From CABMKH01 sp040797625 (GTDB lineage Bacteria; Bacillota; Clostridia; Tissierellales; Tissierellaceae): a DNA stretch of 64,000 bases. The notes beneath the pieces are model-generated. The model saw only the letters and a program-made list of their open reading frames with translations, was not told the DNA's origin and did not search any database. Positions 1 to 8,319 of the stretch are shown here, one piece after another; the first letter of the stretch is position 1, and each line of letters opens with the position of its first letter. Made by a program: the position numbers and the translations under genes. The stretch spans positions 62,001-126,000 of the forward strand of contig JBQHQH010000004.1 in NCBI GenBank assembly GCA_052067355.1, read 5' to 3'.

Positions 1-9
1 TAAAGACAT
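1..9 (-). CDS. 5' end of a gene running off the left edge
   Basis: Only three codons (ATG TCT TTA, Met-Ser-Leu) lie inside the window. A strong ribosome binding site, GAGGAGG at 17-23, sits 7 bases before the ATG. The product cannot be read. The long upstream leader with a terminator and leader ORFs resembles the leaders of inducible ribosome-targeting antibiotic resistance genes such as ABC-F (Lsa/Vga type), erm or ribosome protection genes. A Met-Ser-Leu start would fit an Lsa-type ABC-F protein, but this is a guess from context. Confidence 0.5.
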
Positions 10-73
10 ATTTTGTCCTCCTCTGTATTTAATAGTATAAATAACAAAGTCGGAACAATAGGCGACCTTGTTA

Positions 74-154
74 TTACTCCATATAGGTGTCGCCTGCAAT
101 ATCCGACTCTATATGGAGATTATCATGTGTTAGTAAAGTGTCTTTATTTATCAT
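74..154 (-). CDS. 26-aa leader ORF upstream of the left-edge gene
   Basis: The ATG at 154 opens 26 codons ending in TAA at 74, preceded by AAGGAGG at 167-173 with a long 12-base spacer. It lies between the terminator hairpin (189-229) and the start of the left-edge gene. Its codons lie inside mutually exclusive pairings: CTCCATATAG (109-118) with CTATATGGAG (77-86), against AGTCGGA (102-108) with TCCGACT (48-54) plus GGCGAC (89-94) with GTCGCC (61-66). A ribosome stalled on this ORF would decide which helix forms. It is probably a regulatory leader peptide and not a functional protein. Confidence 0.5.
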   Translation of the reverse strand: MINKDTLLTHDNLHIESDIAGDTYME

Positions 155-188
155 AATATTATTTATCCTCCTTCTTCGAATTATTTAT

Positions 189-229
189 AAAAAAATAAGA
201 GCCGCAAGAATTAATTATTCTTACAGCTC
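189..229 (-). terminator. Attenuator-like intrinsic terminator in the leader
   Basis: On the minus strand the arms GAGCTGTAAGAAT (217-229) and ATTCTTGCGGCTC (199-211) pair across an AATTA loop, with G-U pairs, and are followed by a T-rich run (189-198). It stands between a promoter at 420-448 and the gene it leads into, so it can act as a conditional terminator. Its 3' arm contains TTCTTGC, which can instead pair with GCAAGAA at 302-308. Confidence 0.75.
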
Positions 230-370
230 ATAGATATACTTAGTTAAGCTAATCATTATAGCATAGCACAAGTGTATATATTAAGAGAAAAAAGAATAAC
301 TTTCTTGCATGAGTACAACAAAACAAACAGAACACACCTGTTTATCTCTGTATTAAATGTACTTTAAAAA

Positions 371-391
371 TTAGCAAGAAAAATTAATCAT
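371..391 (-). CDS. 6-aa leader peptide ORF (MINFSC)
   Basis: The minus-strand ATG at 391 follows GAGGTG (397-402) at normal spacing and encodes Met-Ile-Asn-Phe-Ser-Cys before TAA. Its last codons contain TTTCTTGC, which can pair with GCAAGAAA at 301-308. That downstream segment can also pair with the 3' arm of the terminator at 189-229. This is the geometry of translation-coupled transcription attenuation: a ribosome stalled on the ORF would free 301-308 to break the terminator. Confidence 0.55.
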   Translation of the reverse strand: MINFSC

Positions 392-419
392 TTTTTCACC
401 TCAAATTTCATTTTTTATC

Positions 420-448
420 ATTATACTATTATACGCCCCAAAAGTCAA
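420..448 (-). promoter_or_regulatory. Sigma-A type promoter for the left-edge leader
   Basis: TTGACT (443-448) and TATAAT (420-425) are separated by 17 bases on the minus strand, close to the vegetative consensus. It starts the leader containing the 6-aa ORF, the terminator and the 26-aa ORF. A second extended -10 (TGCTATAAT, about 255-263) lies just before the terminator, but its -35 is poor. The stretch 449-693 between this promoter and the next gene shows no ORF or hairpin I can support. Confidence 0.75.
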
Positions 449-693
449 TAAAGAGTGAATCAGGAAAATCTAATCCCAGCGTTAGTAGGATACACAAATT
501 CATAAAATTCTATTCGTCTGTTTAAGTATTCAATAAATATATACCCTTTTACTTTTCATATTAACAAAGTCTTCTTCTCTATTAATATTCATTTTAAATG
601 CTAATTCATAGCTTGAGATTTACTATAAATGAACTTTATTATACAATATAATTGATTGATGTATCTTTACTTAATAATTAAAGGGGTGTTACA

Positions 694-1671
694 TTGGACA
701 TAGTATATTATTATCCTGATGATGTTAAAAGGAATATAAATCAAGATAATTCAATTACATATATACTCTCTAATAATACAGGGAAAGGTTTTGTTAAACA
801 ATATAACGTGTTTTCAGGAATTGAAATCTTCTATCATAGTATGCATTTAGAAAGATGCGATTATGATAAAATTCCTATAAAAGATACTATTGAGATTAAT
901 TTTTGTACAGAAGGAAGAATTGAATCTGAACTTAATGATGGAAAATACATATATATTGGAAAAGGTGATCTATCTATTTTTGAACTATATCACAAAGCTA
1001 TTAATTCTACTTTTCCATTAAATCATTATCACGGGATATCTATTTTAATAAATATTCCAAAGGCAAATATAAGTTTAAATAATATTGCTAAATCTATGGA
1101 CCTTACCAATATAGATTTGTATGAGATTAGGGATAATTTGAAGAATGATAACTCACAGATTAGACTTATTATAAGAAATGCTAAAGAAATAAATCATATT
1201 TTTGAAGAATTAAATTCTGCTCCTAAAGAGCTTTTAGAATACTATTTTAAATTAAAGGTACTAGAAATTATATTATTCTTAAGTAAAATTGACGGTAAAT
1301 CCATTCTTGATACTCCTAAATACTATTATAAAAATCAAGTTAACACTATTAAAAATATAAAAGAGTTTTTGATAGAAAACATCTCTAGGAATTACACTAT
1401 TAAAGAATTGTCATCTATTTTTAATATATCAGAATCCTCTTTAAAAGAATGTTTTAAAGATGTGTATGGAACTACTATCTATAGTTTTACTAGGTCTTAT
1501 AGAATGGATTTAGCAGCAAAATTACTATCAACTACAAATGATACAATTTTAGATATTGCTCTAAAATCTGGATATAAAAGTCCAGGTAAATTTTCATCAA
1601 ATTTTAAAGCAGAGTTTAATCTACTACCTTCTGATTATAGAAAAATCAAGAAACAAAATAATCAAAAATAA
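694..1671 (+). CDS. AraC-family transcriptional regulator
   Basis: The 325-aa protein has an N-terminal effector-binding half and a C-terminal AraC/XylS DNA-binding domain (about 222-320). The first helix-turn-helix reads YTIKELSSIFNISESSLKECF and the second carries the family signature ILDIALKSGYKSPGKFSSNF followed by LPSDYR. The start is TTG at 694, with AAGGGG at 681-685. The layout (regulator, Nik/Cnt-type ABC importer, MATE, second AraC gene, Fur boxes) recalls PchR/YbtA-type regulators of metallophore uptake, which sense the imported metal complex. The gene converges on the importer operon and shares a terminator with it. The effector is inferred only. Confidence 0.85.
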   Translation: MDIVYYYPDDVKRNINQDNSITYILSNNTGKGFVKQYNVFSGIEIFYHSMHLERCDYDKIPIKDTIEINFCTEGRIESELNDGKYIYIGKGDLSIFELYHKAINSTFPLNHYHGISILINIPKANISLNNIAKSMDLTNIDLYEIRDNLKNDNSQIRLIIRNAKEINHIFEELNSAPKELLEYYFKLKVLEIILFLSKIDGKSILDTPKYYYKNQVNTIKNIKEFLIENISRNYTIKELSSIFNISESSLKECFKDVYGTTIYSFTRSYRMDLAAKLLSTTNDTILDIALKSGYKSPGKFSSNFKAEFNLLPSDYRKIKKQNNQK

Positions 1672-1680
1672 ATTTATTAA

Positions 1681-1714
1681 AAATAGCTTTAAACCATGTG
1701 GTTTAAAGCTATTT
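1681..1714. terminator. Bidirectional terminator
   Basis: A perfect 16-bp inverted repeat, AAATAGCTTTAAACCA and its complement, separated by TG, has T-rich sequence on both sides. It lies between the convergent AraC gene (stop at 1671) and the solute-binding protein gene (stop at 1718) and can serve both. Confidence 0.85.
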
Positions 1715-1717
1715 CTT

Positions 1718-3340
1718 TTAGTTATTTGGAACTACTCCAAAAATATTAAAGAATTGTGGCACACTTGAAAAATTATAGGATTTTATCTTATCTCCATTAT
1801 ATACTACTAAATCTTTTGCATAACTGATAGGTAAATCTATTACATTATTGTTATTTTCATTTAATAATACTTTAAAGATTTCTTTAACTCTTTCTTCATC
1901 TTTTGTATTAGAGAATTCCTCAATTTGCCCTTTTATATCTTTATAGTTATCTAAACCTTGGTATGATATATTATGAGGATCTGCTCCCATAGACTCTGTA
2001 AAGAATTTATTTGGTTCAGTATAGGAACCTTCTGTATTCCAAGTAGTTATATCATATTTTCCTTCTACTCCATCTACCCACCAAGTCATTTGGTCCTTTC
2101 CTTCAGTTATAACCTCTATACCTATTTTCCCTAAATCTGCTTTCACAGCTTGAGCTATTTCATTTGATAATGATAAGTCTGTCCAATAAGTATATAAAAT
2201 GCTAAGTTTCTTACCATCTTTTTCATAAATATTTGTGCTTTCGTTTAAAGTCCATCCTGACTTTTCAATATATTCTTTGGCTTTATCTATATTATAATCA
2301 TATACTTCATCTATTTCTATATCAGTGTAAGGTGTTCCTTTTCTAAAAAGTCTTTCCGCAACTTTTTCATTTCCTAAAGTTAATCCTTCTGCAATAGCTT
2401 TTTTATTTACTCCATGAGCTATAGCTCTTCTAATATTTATATCTGATAAAGTTTCAGAAGATGCATTTAATATTAAATTTCTTGTAAGAGTTGGCTTTTC
2501 GTTAACTTGTCCTTTTATATCTTTTAATGATATCGCTTGAGTAAAATCATCATATGTTATTAAATCTGCTCCATATACTAAATCTACTTCTCCAGAATTT
2601 AAAGCTTGTATTCTAGATGAGTTTTCTGGTATATATTTTACTATAATTTTTTCATAATATGGCTTTTCTCCCCAATAGTTTTCATTTCTAACTAATATAG
2701 TTGAATCTCCAGATATAAAACGCTCTCTTACATAAGGACCTGTTCCGATTACATCAGTAAAAGTTTGATAATTTCCTTCTTCTATAACATTAGGACTCAT
2801 CATAGACATGACATTTTGGAAACAAAAATCATTTATATAAAATAAAGATGGTTGAGGAAAAGTTACAGCAACTATATATTCATCTATAACCTCTACTTTT
2901 TCTAATTCTGCTACTACTTTTATACCACTGAAGTTAGGGTTTAAGTGATTAAAGTCTAAAACCTTTTTTACAGATTCAGCATTAAAATCTTCCCCATCAT
3001 GATATTTTATTCCTTCTTGTAATTTAAAAGTTAAAACTGTTCCTTCATCATTCCATTCCCATTCTTTAGCTAAATTAGGAACAATCTTATCATTTTCATA
3101 TTTAACTAATGGCTCATAAACAAGTCCACAAGCTATGTTGTTTTCTTTATTCATAGTCAGTGTAGTTAAATTAGTAAGTTCTTTTGCAGTACATATTACT
3201 AATTCTTTAGATCCTTCTTTTGTAACTTCTTCTTTTAAAACTTCATCTACTGTTACCTCTTCTTTTTTAATACATCCAGTTAATATATTTACTACTAACA
3301 TTAAAGCTAAAGCAAGTACACCTATTTTTTTAATTTTCAT
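1718..3340 (-). CDS. ABC importer solute-binding lipoprotein (NikA/CntA/OppA family)
   Basis: The 540-aa SBP_bac_5 (peptide/nickel/opine-metal) protein has a lipoprotein signal peptide with lipobox LTGC (Cys23), so it should be anchored outside the membrane. NikA-like stretches include LVYEPLVKY, VRNENYWGEKP and DLVYG. NikA binds nickel chelates and CntA binds metal-opine complexes; OppA relatives bind peptides, so the ligand is not settled by sequence. It is the last gene of the five-gene importer operon and overlaps the upstream ATPase gene by 4 bases. The Fur box before the operon argues for a metal or metallophore ligand. Confidence 0.85.
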   Translation of the reverse strand: MKIKKIGVLALALMLVVNILTGCIKKEEVTVDEVLKEEVTKEGSKELVICTAKELTNLTTLTMNKENNIACGLVYEPLVKYENDKIVPNLAKEWEWNDEGTVLTFKLQEGIKYHDGEDFNAESVKKVLDFNHLNPNFSGIKVVAELEKVEVIDEYIVAVTFPQPSLFYINDFCFQNVMSMMSPNVIEEGNYQTFTDVIGTGPYVRERFISGDSTILVRNENYWGEKPYYEKIIVKYIPENSSRIQALNSGEVDLVYGADLITYDDFTQAISLKDIKGQVNEKPTLTRNLILNASSETLSDINIRRAIAHGVNKKAIAEGLTLGNEKVAERLFRKGTPYTDIEIDEVYDYNIDKAKEYIEKSGWTLNESTNIYEKDGKKLSILYTYWTDLSLSNEIAQAVKADLGKIGIEVITEGKDQMTWWVDGVEGKYDITTWNTEGSYTEPNKFFTESMGADPHNISYQGLDNYKDIKGQIEEFSNTKDEERVKEIFKVLLNENNNNVIDLPISYAKDLVVYNGDKIKSYNFSSVPQFFNIFGVVPNN

Positions 3341-4059
3341 ATTATCATCCTTTCCTCTTTTGAAGTTTTTTCATATATTATCTTTCCCTTATCCATATAT
3401 ATAAGCCTATTAGAAATCCTTTTAGCACTTTCTTCATCATGGGTTACAAATATTACTGTCATGTTAAAATCTCTTATGGAATCACTTATCATACCTAAAA
3501 CCATATCTTCAGAGATTAAATCTAATCCACTAGTGATTTCATCCAATACTAAAAAACTAGGATTTGTTGCTAATGCTCTAATTAAAGATACTCTTCTAAC
3601 TTCTCCACCAGATAATTTTCTAACAGGGGTATTTAAAATCTCTTCTTTCATATTTAACTTTTTCATAAGCTCTAAAAGGATTTCTTTCCTTTTAGCTTTA
3701 TTATAATTAGTTAGATTTACTAGGCCTTCTTCCATATTTCTTAAAACACTTAATTTAGGATTTAGTGTACCTGATGTATCTTGAAATACTGTTTGAATGT
3801 TTTTTCTAAAATTTAGTAGTTTTTTTCCTTTTAAATTTGTAATATTTTCTCTATCAAAAAATATTTCTCCAGATGTAGGATCTTCTATTTTAGAAATTAT
3901 TTTAGCAAGTGTACTCTTTCCCGAGCCACTTTCACCTAATATAGATATACTTTCTCCAAACCTTATTTTTAAATCTATACTATCTAAAGCATGAAATTCA
4001 CCTTTATTAGTCATATAAGTTTTATTTATGCCTCGAAGCAATATTTCGCTGTATTCCAT
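3337..4059 (-). CDS. ABC importer ATPase, second (NikE/CntF/OppF type)
   Basis: The 240-aa nucleotide-binding subunit has Walker A GESGSGKST (about residue 41), signature LSGGEVRRV, Walker B FLVLDEITSGLD and the switch H in VTHDEES. It should pair with the other ATPase to drive the two permeases. The ATG at 4059 follows AAAGGATG. The gene overlaps the upstream ATPase by 34 bases and the binding-protein gene by 4, so translation is probably coupled. It is shorter than typical OppF (about 310 aa) and lacks the long C-terminal oligopeptide extension, which fits the Nik/Cnt subgroup. Confidence 0.85.
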   Translation of the reverse strand: MEYSEILLRGINKTYMTNKGEFHALDSIDLKIRFGESISILGESGSGKSTLAKIISKIEDPTSGEIFFDRENITNLKGKKLLNFRKNIQTVFQDTSGTLNPKLSVLRNMEEGLVNLTNYNKAKRKEILLELMKKLNMKEEILNTPVRKLSGGEVRRVSLIRALATNPSFLVLDEITSGLDLISEDMVLGMISDSIRDFNMTVIFVTHDEESAKRISNRLIYMDKGKIIYEKTSKEERMII

Positions 4060-4826
4060 GTTCTATCATCCTTTAACTTTCTCATCTTCTTAATCTGTTT
4101 CATAAACTCACTTTTAGGTTCTGACAATATAGAACTTATAGACCCATTTTCTACTATTTCTCCATCTTCCATTACATAGACTTGTTCACATATCTCTTCA
4201 AGAACATCTATATTGTGAGATATTAATAAAACACCTGAAGATTCTTTGAACTTTTTTAATTCATTGACCAATATTTTAGTATTTTCAAGATCTAATGCAG
4301 AAGTAGGCTCATCAGCCAATATATAATCTGTATTTAGACCAGTTAATATTGCACAAGTTATTCTCTGCAACTGCCCTCCTGATAATTCATTGGAATTTGA
4401 ATTTAAAATTCTATCTGTATCATTTAGTCCTAGTTGTTTTAGCTTTTCTACTGCTATGGGTTTCGCATCTTTTTTAGATATATTTAATCTATCTGTAAAA
4501 ATTTCAATCATTAATTTTTCAGTAGTATATCTAGTATCAAAAGCTGACATTGGATTTTGTGGAATATAACCTATTTTTCTTCCACCTATTTTTCGTATTT
4601 CCTTATTAGACAAATCAGTTATATTTAAATCGTCTATAAAAATATCTCCATTATATTTTTGAAAATTAGAATTATTTATTCCAAAAATAGTCTTTAAAAG
4701 AGTACTTTTACCTGAACCACTTTTTCCTGTTAATCCTACTATCTCTCCTTTAGATATATTTAAATTTATATCTTTAATAATCTTCTTTTCATTTGTTCCT
4801 ACTGTTAGATTTTCAATTTGAATCAT
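4026..4826 (-). CDS. ABC importer ATPase, first (NikD/CntD/OppD type)
   Basis: The 266-aa nucleotide-binding subunit has Walker A GKSGSGKST (about residue 35), signature LSGGQLQRI, Walker B YILADEPTSALD and the switch H in LISHNID. The ATG at 4826 is preceded by AGGAGG. It overlaps the upstream permease gene by 14 bases and the downstream ATPase by 34. The protein forms the heterodimeric motor of the same importer. Substrate cannot be told from an ATPase. Confidence 0.85.
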   Translation of the reverse strand: MIQIENLTVGTNEKKIIKDINLNISKGEIVGLTGKSGSGKSTLLKTIFGINNSNFQKYNGDIFIDDLNITDLSNKEIRKIGGRKIGYIPQNPMSAFDTRYTTEKLMIEIFTDRLNISKKDAKPIAVEKLKQLGLNDTDRILNSNSNELSGGQLQRITCAILTGLNTDYILADEPTSALDLENTKILVNELKKFKESSGVLLISHNIDVLEEICEQVYVMEDGEIVENGSISSILSEPKSEFMKQIKKMRKLKDDRTWNTAKYCFEA

Positions 4827-5610
4827 TGTTATTCAATCCTCCTACACTACTTCCCATAATATTAAAAGTTAAAGAGGATATTATTACAGCAAGTATTGGA
4901 TATATAATTAGTTTAGGATTTACTAGTCCATAATTTCTAGCTTCTAAAATCATAGTTCCCCAGTCAACAACATTATCACCAAGACTTAATCCTATAAAGG
5001 AAAATCCTGTTATTGTAAGTATCATGTCTGCTGAAGATAATGAAATAAACTCAATCATATCATTGAATATATTTGGTAGAATATGAATAAATAGTATTCT
5101 AAATTTTGAAGCTCCTGATGACCTAGCACATAATACATATGCTTTTTTTAGTTCTAAATCTGTCTTTGTCTTTACAAGCTTCATATATCTTAGAGAATAA
5201 GAAACTGTCATAGCTAAAATCATAGTTCTAATTCCATTTCCCCAAGCACCTATGAAAACTATTAAATATGCAATTGGCGGAATAGAAGTTATTGCATTTA
5301 TAGCTCCATCTACTATTGAGTAAGTCCCTATTATAGATTTAGAGAGCATCATTCCTAATAAAGTTCCTACTATAAATATAATTAGTCCACCAAATAGAAT
5401 AATTCCTAATGTAGTTTTTCCTCCGTATAATAATCTAGATAAAACACATCTTCCTAAATGGTCTGTACCTAGTAGATATTTATCAGAAGAACTTTGAAAT
5501 CTATTCATAAGATCTGCTTCTTTTGGATCATTTGGTGCAAATAAAAAACTCATAAACATTAAAATAATTAATATTATAGAAATTCCTATAGTTATATACC
5601 TCTTATTCAT
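4813..5610 (-). CDS. ABC importer permease, second (NikC/OppC type)
   Basis: The 265-aa membrane protein has a signal-anchor helix (about 7-25) and about five further helices. The BPD_transp_1 domain carries the EAA-loop region around ARSSGASKFRILFIHILPN, which docks on the ATPases. The N-terminal stretch LLGTDHLGRCVLSRLLYGG is the usual OppC/NikC start. AAGGAGT precedes the ATG. Only 2 bases separate it from the first permease gene, so the two permeases are probably translated together and form the membrane channel. Confidence 0.85.
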   Translation of the reverse strand: MNKRYITIGISIILIILMFMSFLFAPNDPKEADLMNRFQSSSDKYLLGTDHLGRCVLSRLLYGGKTTLGIILFGGLIIFIVGTLLGMMLSKSIIGTYSIVDGAINAITSIPPIAYLIVFIGAWGNGIRTMILAMTVSYSLRYMKLVKTKTDLELKKAYVLCARSSGASKFRILFIHILPNIFNDMIEFISLSSADMILTITGFSFIGLSLGDNVVDWGTMILEARNYGLVNPKLIIYPILAVIISSLTFNIMGSSVGGLNNNDSN

Positions 5611-5612
5611 AG

Positions 5613-6548
5613 CTAACTCCTTCCTAGTTCTATTCTTTCATTTATAATATCCGCCATAATATTCATTAAAGCTATGAAAAAAGCCAAGAAAAACACTGCT
5701 GAATGTATCATAGGAGCATCTCTTTCTATAACACTATTTACAATCAAATATCCAAAACCTGGTACTGAAAACACTCTCTCTATTACAGTAGCCCCTGCTA
5801 TGGATAAACCTATACTCTGTAGAAAATTTGGAATAATTCCTAGTATTCCATTTGGAATTAAATGATTTATAAGTATTTTAAACTCAGGCAAACCTTGACA
5901 TCTTAAGTACATAGAATAATCTTCATTACTTTCTTTAATTAATCCATTATAAAATAAGGGTACATAAAAACATATTATAAAAACTGCTAAACATATAGCT
6001 GGAGGAATTGAACCTTTAAACCCAATATTATTAGTAACAGAAATTAAATTATATTTAACACCAAAAATATCTAAAAATAAAGTAGATACATAAAATGATG
6101 GTACTGATATTCCAACTATACATGATATTTTAAATAATCTTCTTATGAATTTATTTTTTATAATAAACATAAGTGAACCAATAACTATGATTAATACAAA
6201 TTGTATAATTGATGATATTCCTACAATTAATAATGTTTTAGGAAATGCCTTCCATATTTCATCCCAAACACTATAGCCACTTACTAGGGATTTTCCTAGA
6301 TCCATTTGAAATAATCCTTTTAGCCAAGAAAAATATTGTACAAGTAATGGTTTATCAAAACCCATACTGATTCTAATATTTTCTATTTGGAGTTCTGTCG
6401 GATTTCCTATCGACCTTTTTGCATAAGCAGTTGCAGGATCAACTTTTGAAACTCTCATTAATATAAATGAAAGTAAAGTTACAAATAATAAAGTGAAAAA
6501 AAGTTCACTTAATCTTTTTATAATCTTTTTTACATCTAATTTTATAAT
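5613..6548 (-). CDS. ABC importer permease, first (NikB/OppB type), non-AUG start proposed
   Basis: The reading frame contains an ATG at 6458, but a protein starting there would lack the first membrane helix of the family. The frame stays open upstream to a TGA at about 6552 and encodes a typical N-terminus, KKIIKRLSELFFTLLFVTLL, before MRVSKVDP. The only start with a ribosome binding site (GTGGGTGAT) is an ATT at 6548, giving 311 aa; no ATG, GTG or TTG exists in frame above 6458. The domain order (signal-anchor helix, extracytoplasmic loop with GFDKPLLVQY, BPD_transp_1 helices with the RCQGLPEFKILINHLIPN loop) is standard. It is the first gene of the operon, just behind a Fur-type box. Confidence 0.75.
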   Translation of the reverse strand: MIKLDVKKIIKRLSELFFTLLFVTLLSFILMRVSKVDPATAYAKRSIGNPTELQIENIRISMGFDKPLLVQYFSWLKGLFQMDLGKSLVSGYSVWDEIWKAFPKTLLIVGISSIIQFVLIIVIGSLMFIIKNKFIRRLFKISCIVGISVPSFYVSTLFLDIFGVKYNLISVTNNIGFKGSIPPAICLAVFIICFYVPLFYNGLIKESNEDYSMYLRCQGLPEFKILINHLIPNGILGIIPNFLQSIGLSIAGATVIERVFSVPGFGYLIVNSVIERDAPMIHSAVFFLAFFIALMNIMADIINERIELGRS

Positions 6549-6598
6549 ACATCACCCACTCTCTTGATTGATTTTCATACAAATAAATATACACTAAT

Positions 6599-6613
6599 TG
6601 ATAATGATTATCT
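6599..6613. promoter_or_regulatory. Fur/Per-type operator before the importer operon
   Basis: TGATAATGATTATCT matches the 7-1-7 Fur-family consensus TGATAATnATTATCA at 14 of 15 positions, counting the free centre. It lies 50 bp upstream of the proposed start of the first permease gene. Fur blocks such sites when iron is sufficient, so the importer is probably induced by iron (or another metal) limitation. PerR and Zur use similar boxes and cannot be excluded. Confidence 0.7.
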
Positions 6614-6660
6614 TTCCCATTTGGACTTTTCTTTTCCCTTTTAGATATTTTTTGTTAATT

Positions 6661-6710
6661 AAGATCAATCGAGTAGGAGATAATTAACTACCTCCTACTC
6701 GATCAATCTT
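6661..6710. terminator. Inverted repeat downstream of the MATE gene
   Basis: AAGATCAATCGAGTAGGAG and CTCCTACTCGATCAATCTT form a long stem with three central unpaired positions and a 12-base loop, just after the MATE stop. On the minus strand it is not followed by a strong T run. On the plus strand a T run follows about 9 bases later. It probably separates the MATE transcript from the importer operon. Confidence 0.5.
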
Positions 6711-6724
6711 ATATTCTAAATTTT

Positions 6725-8071
6725 TTATAATTCTATTTTTATAGTTTTTAATCTTTTATATTCTTTTTTCTGTAATGCTAGTCCTACTATAATCATGGTG
6801 AAATCTACAATTGGTTGGGCAAACCAAACTCCATTGATTCCAAATATTTTTGAAAACAATAGTAAGCTAGGAACAAATAATATTAGTTGTCTTAGTAAAA
6901 CTATTCTACTGGCAATGTTACCTTTACCTATAGATTGGAAAAATGTTATATTCATTATCATTATTCCATAAAAAATAAATACGATATAGAAACTTCTAAA
7001 ATATCCTATTCCTAAAGCTATTATTTCGCTATTTATATTAAAAAGGCTTAAAATAAAATCTGGTTTTAACATAATTGGTAGATAAAAAATTCCAGCAAGG
7101 ATAGTACCCCCCTTCATAAATATTTTTACTGCTTCCATTACTCTATGATATTTTTGGGCACCATAGTTTGTTCCCACAATAGGTTGAAGTCCTTGGCTCA
7201 TTCCCCATATAGGTATAAAAGAAAATGCATAAAGACTTAGAGCTGCTGACATTAAAATCCCATGGATTTCTCCTCCATATTTAAAAGACTGTCTATATAG
7301 AAGAGTCTGTTGAATCATCATAAGTACTTGCATTATCATTGCAGAGATTCCCACTTCAAACATCTCTAAGTAGATGCTTTTTTCAAATTTTATTTTTGTT
7401 ATCTTTATATTTTTGCTTTTGTTTTTAAAGTAGTTCCAAGTTACTATTGCCTGAATTATTTGCGCTACTACAGTAGCTATTGCAGCCCCTTCTATTCCAT
7501 AGTTTCCCATGTTCTTCATTAAGATTGGGTCTAGCACTATGTTTATAAAAGCTCCAAGTCCCATAATCTTCATAGCATCTTTCATAAGACCTTCTCCACG
7601 TATTAACATATTAGCACTTTGAGTGAAGTTTACGAATAATGATCCTATATATGCAATTCTTAGATATCTAACTCCTAAATCTAATATTTCTCCAGTTGCA
7701 CCGGACATCGCTATTAGTTTTCTTGAAAAAGCAATTCCGAAAATAGTTATTATCGTTGAAAAAAGAATTATCCATGCCATTAAATTTCCCATGATCTTGT
7801 CTACAGTTTTTTTATCATTTCTTCCTAAGGCACGAGAAAGTATGGAAACTGAGCCTACTCCTACTAGTGTGGCTATTCCATTGTTAAGCATGGTAAAGGG
7901 TGTTGCTATACTTATGGCACTCATAGCCTTTTCTCCTAATATCTGTCCTCCAAAAACCCTATCCATAAAAGGATATAGGCCTATTATTACCATTCCTATA
8001 ATTGCTGGAATAGATAATTTTAACATAAGTTTTTTTATATCTTGATTTAATATTTCATCTTTTATACTCAT
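6725..8071 (-). CDS. MATE-family efflux transporter
   Basis: The 448-aa polytopic protein has about 12 predicted helices in two MatE repeats. Typical motifs are the N-terminal LKLSIPAIIGMVI, GVGSVSILSRALGRND after the second helix, and PIWGMSQGLQPIVGTNYGAQ in the second half. MATE proteins export drugs or metabolites using Na+ or H+ gradients. The gene lies between the importer operon and the second AraC gene, and a Fur box stands in its promoter region. A role in exporting a metallophore or its spent form is possible, but drug export is equally allowed by sequence. Upstream GGAGAGCG precedes the ATG. Confidence 0.85.
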   Translation of the reverse strand: MSIKDEILNQDIKKLMLKLSIPAIIGMVIIGLYPFMDRVFGGQILGEKAMSAISIATPFTMLNNGIATLVGVGSVSILSRALGRNDKKTVDKIMGNLMAWIILFSTIITIFGIAFSRKLIAMSGATGEILDLGVRYLRIAYIGSLFVNFTQSANMLIRGEGLMKDAMKIMGLGAFINIVLDPILMKNMGNYGIEGAAIATVVAQIIQAIVTWNYFKNKSKNIKITKIKFEKSIYLEMFEVGISAMIMQVLMMIQQTLLYRQSFKYGGEIHGILMSAALSLYAFSFIPIWGMSQGLQPIVGTNYGAQKYHRVMEAVKIFMKGGTILAGIFYLPIMLKPDFILSLFNINSEIIALGIGYFRSFYIVFIFYGIMIMNITFFQSIGKGNIASRIVLLRQLILFVPSLLLFSKIFGINGVWFAQPIVDFTMIIVGLALQKKEYKRLKTIKIEL

Positions 8072-8213
8072 TTCGCTCTCCTTTTAATTACTTTTATCTG
8101 CTAAATACATTGAGTAATATCTTCCTTCTCTTAATTTTATAATATCTTAAATCTTCTATTGATCTCTATCATATTATCCTCCTTGTAAAAGTATTTATAT
8201 TATGTTATATTGT

Positions 8214-8228
8214 TGATAATCATTATCA
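8214..8228. promoter_or_regulatory. Perfect Fur-type 7-1-7 operator
   Basis: TGATAATCATTATCA matches the Fur-family 7-1-7 consensus exactly. It lies between the divergent MATE (start 8071) and AraC (start 8320) genes and overlaps a candidate -35 (TTGATA) for the MATE direction. It could control one or both genes. Confidence 0.8.
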
Positions 8229-8319
8229 ATGATATAGTCTTTTAATTTCTAAAACAATAGTTTAAGAGTTAGTACGACTTAAATAGATAATTAAAAGTTC
8301 AAAATGTATAGGTGATATT

